A stretch of 7,939 bases of DNA from an uncultured Prevotella sp. (GTDB lineage: Bacteria > Bacteroidota > Bacteroidia > Bacteroidales > Bacteroidaceae): contig USCX01000056.1 of assembly GCA_900553285.1 (NCBI GenBank), forward strand, positions 1 through 7,939, in the 5' to 3' direction. The notes beneath the pieces were generated by a model that worked only from the letters and a program-made list of their open reading frames with translations, was not told the origin of the DNA and made no database searches. The position numbers were made by a program, and so were the translations under genes. Each line of letters opens with the position of its first letter. Position 1 is the first letter of the stretch. This document shows, piece by piece, positions 7,217-7,939 of this stretch.

Positions 7217-7939
7217 TATAAGAAGGAAAGAATACCATATAATTTCCTTTTCTTGTCCATACAGTTCTGGCAATGTAAGATGCGATCCTGTGATATTCCT
7301 CATATCCTCTTCTGGTATACCTGCTGCTCACATCCCGTCCTGTGAGAATGCACCTGTTCTCCTGCCTGAAAGGAGAAGTCACATAAATCCCATAGTCATC
7401 CTTTCTGGTGCTTAAAAGTGCACGGTAATAATCCATGGGAAGCAGAGTCGCAGAAAAGAACACCGCACTTTTTCCCTTTTCCAGACATCTATGAATATTT
7501 GCTGCAGGATTTACACAGAAAAGCCGCAAAATCACCTTTCCCCCTTCTCCCATTTCTGTATAAACCACATAATTTTCATCCAAAAGTTCATCAATATTCA
7601 GAAAATCTCTCACACAGAAGTAAAATTCCAGCAGCTGCTCCGGAAGTTCCTTTCCATGAAGTTCCTCCAGGAGCTTATCCATCTCCCCCATCACCTGAAG
7701 CATTCCCAGAGAAACTGCTCCGGGATTTGGCAGGATTTCGTACTCTGTACACTCCTTTTCCAGAGTTCGAAGCTGTCTGTTCACTTTTTCCAGTGCTCGC
7801 ACCAGACCTTTGCTGTAATCCCCGGCCAGTCTCTTCGCCTCCAGTACATCCGCTCTATCCACATGAGCACTATACATTTCCCTTCCCCTGTCCACCAGAT
7901 TGTGAGCTTCATCGATCAGAAAAATGTATTCTCCGGAAG
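7212..7939 (-). CDS. DinG/Rad3-like DEAH-box ATP-dependent DNA helicase, internal fragment
   Basis: This is the middle of an XPD/DinG-type superfamily 2 helicase, which unwinds DNA using ATP; the closest style I recognise is that of Clostridia/Lachnospiraceae. The frame is open to the right edge. It begins there with Y-I-F-L-I-D-E-A-H-N-L, the DEAH (Walker B) motif, encoded at 7902-7913. The arch-like insert follows, containing the P-N-P-G-A-V-S segment. Then come F-F-S-A-T-L (motif III-type) and, near the join, N-Y-M-V-F-F-P-S-Y, which starts helicase domain 2. The Walker A part lies outside the window and motifs V and VI are missing, because the frame runs directly into DUF4924. A GTG codon at 7895 lies inside conserved helicase sequence and is not a true start. 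Of 21 arginines I counted, 16 use AGA/AGG. The product as it stands cannot be a working helicase. Confidence 0.85.

Noticed and set aside
6669..7895. A genuine 408-residue helicase-DUF4924 fusion starting at the GTG at 7895
   Set aside because: The GTG lies right after the DEAH motif, within the helicase, and the two halves differ in GC and codon use and come from different phyla by family.

Overview
The window looks like chromosomal DNA of a member of the Bacteroidales (Bacteroides/Prevotella-like, moderately high GC), joined at its right end to a fragment of a different, lower-GC Clostridia/Lachnospiraceae-like genome. The Bacteroidales assignment rests on recognisable DUF4924 and DUF5715 proteins, which I know mainly from that phylum. 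It also fits the absence of Shine-Dalgarno sequences in front of the genes and the protein sequences of the translation genes.

Layout. Positions 1-681 (+) hold the 3' part of a DUF5715 protein that resembles M15-type metallopeptidases. Positions 682-827 are a convergent intergenic region with a perfect 20-bp inverted repeat acting as a probable two-way terminator, plus a second smaller hairpin. From 7211 down to 828 (-) six genes run head to tail with gaps of 3-22 bp, almost certainly one operon. In transcription order they are a DUF4924 protein, rfbD/rmlD (dTDP-4-dehydrorhamnose reductase), prfC (peptide chain release factor 3), a TsaC/Sua5-type threonylcarbamoyl-AMP synthase, a CLC chloride channel/transporter with two CBS domains, and fmt (methionyl-tRNA formyltransferase). 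Positions 7212-7939 (-) encode the middle of a DinG-like DEAH helicase, cut at both ends.

How the genes work together. Three of the operon genes serve translation: Fmt prepares initiator tRNA, TsaC makes the precursor for t6A in ANN-decoding tRNAs, and RF3 recycles release factors. RmlD finishes dTDP-L-rhamnose for surface polysaccharide, and the CLC protein moves anions across the inner membrane. No promoter could be recognised; the operon's true upstream region is missing because the sequence switches to the foreign helicase exactly at the DUF4924 start codon.

The most notable observation is that junction. The helicase and DUF4924 are in one uninterrupted frame, so an automatic caller will report a single protein of at least 408 residues. 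Base composition, arginine codon use and domain boundaries all say it is a chimera, most probably an assembly or amplification artefact. I found no CRISPR array, mobile element, RNA gene or convincing undescribed system. The second point of interest is the CLC protein, which has valine where proton-coupled exchangers usually carry the internal proton glutamate.
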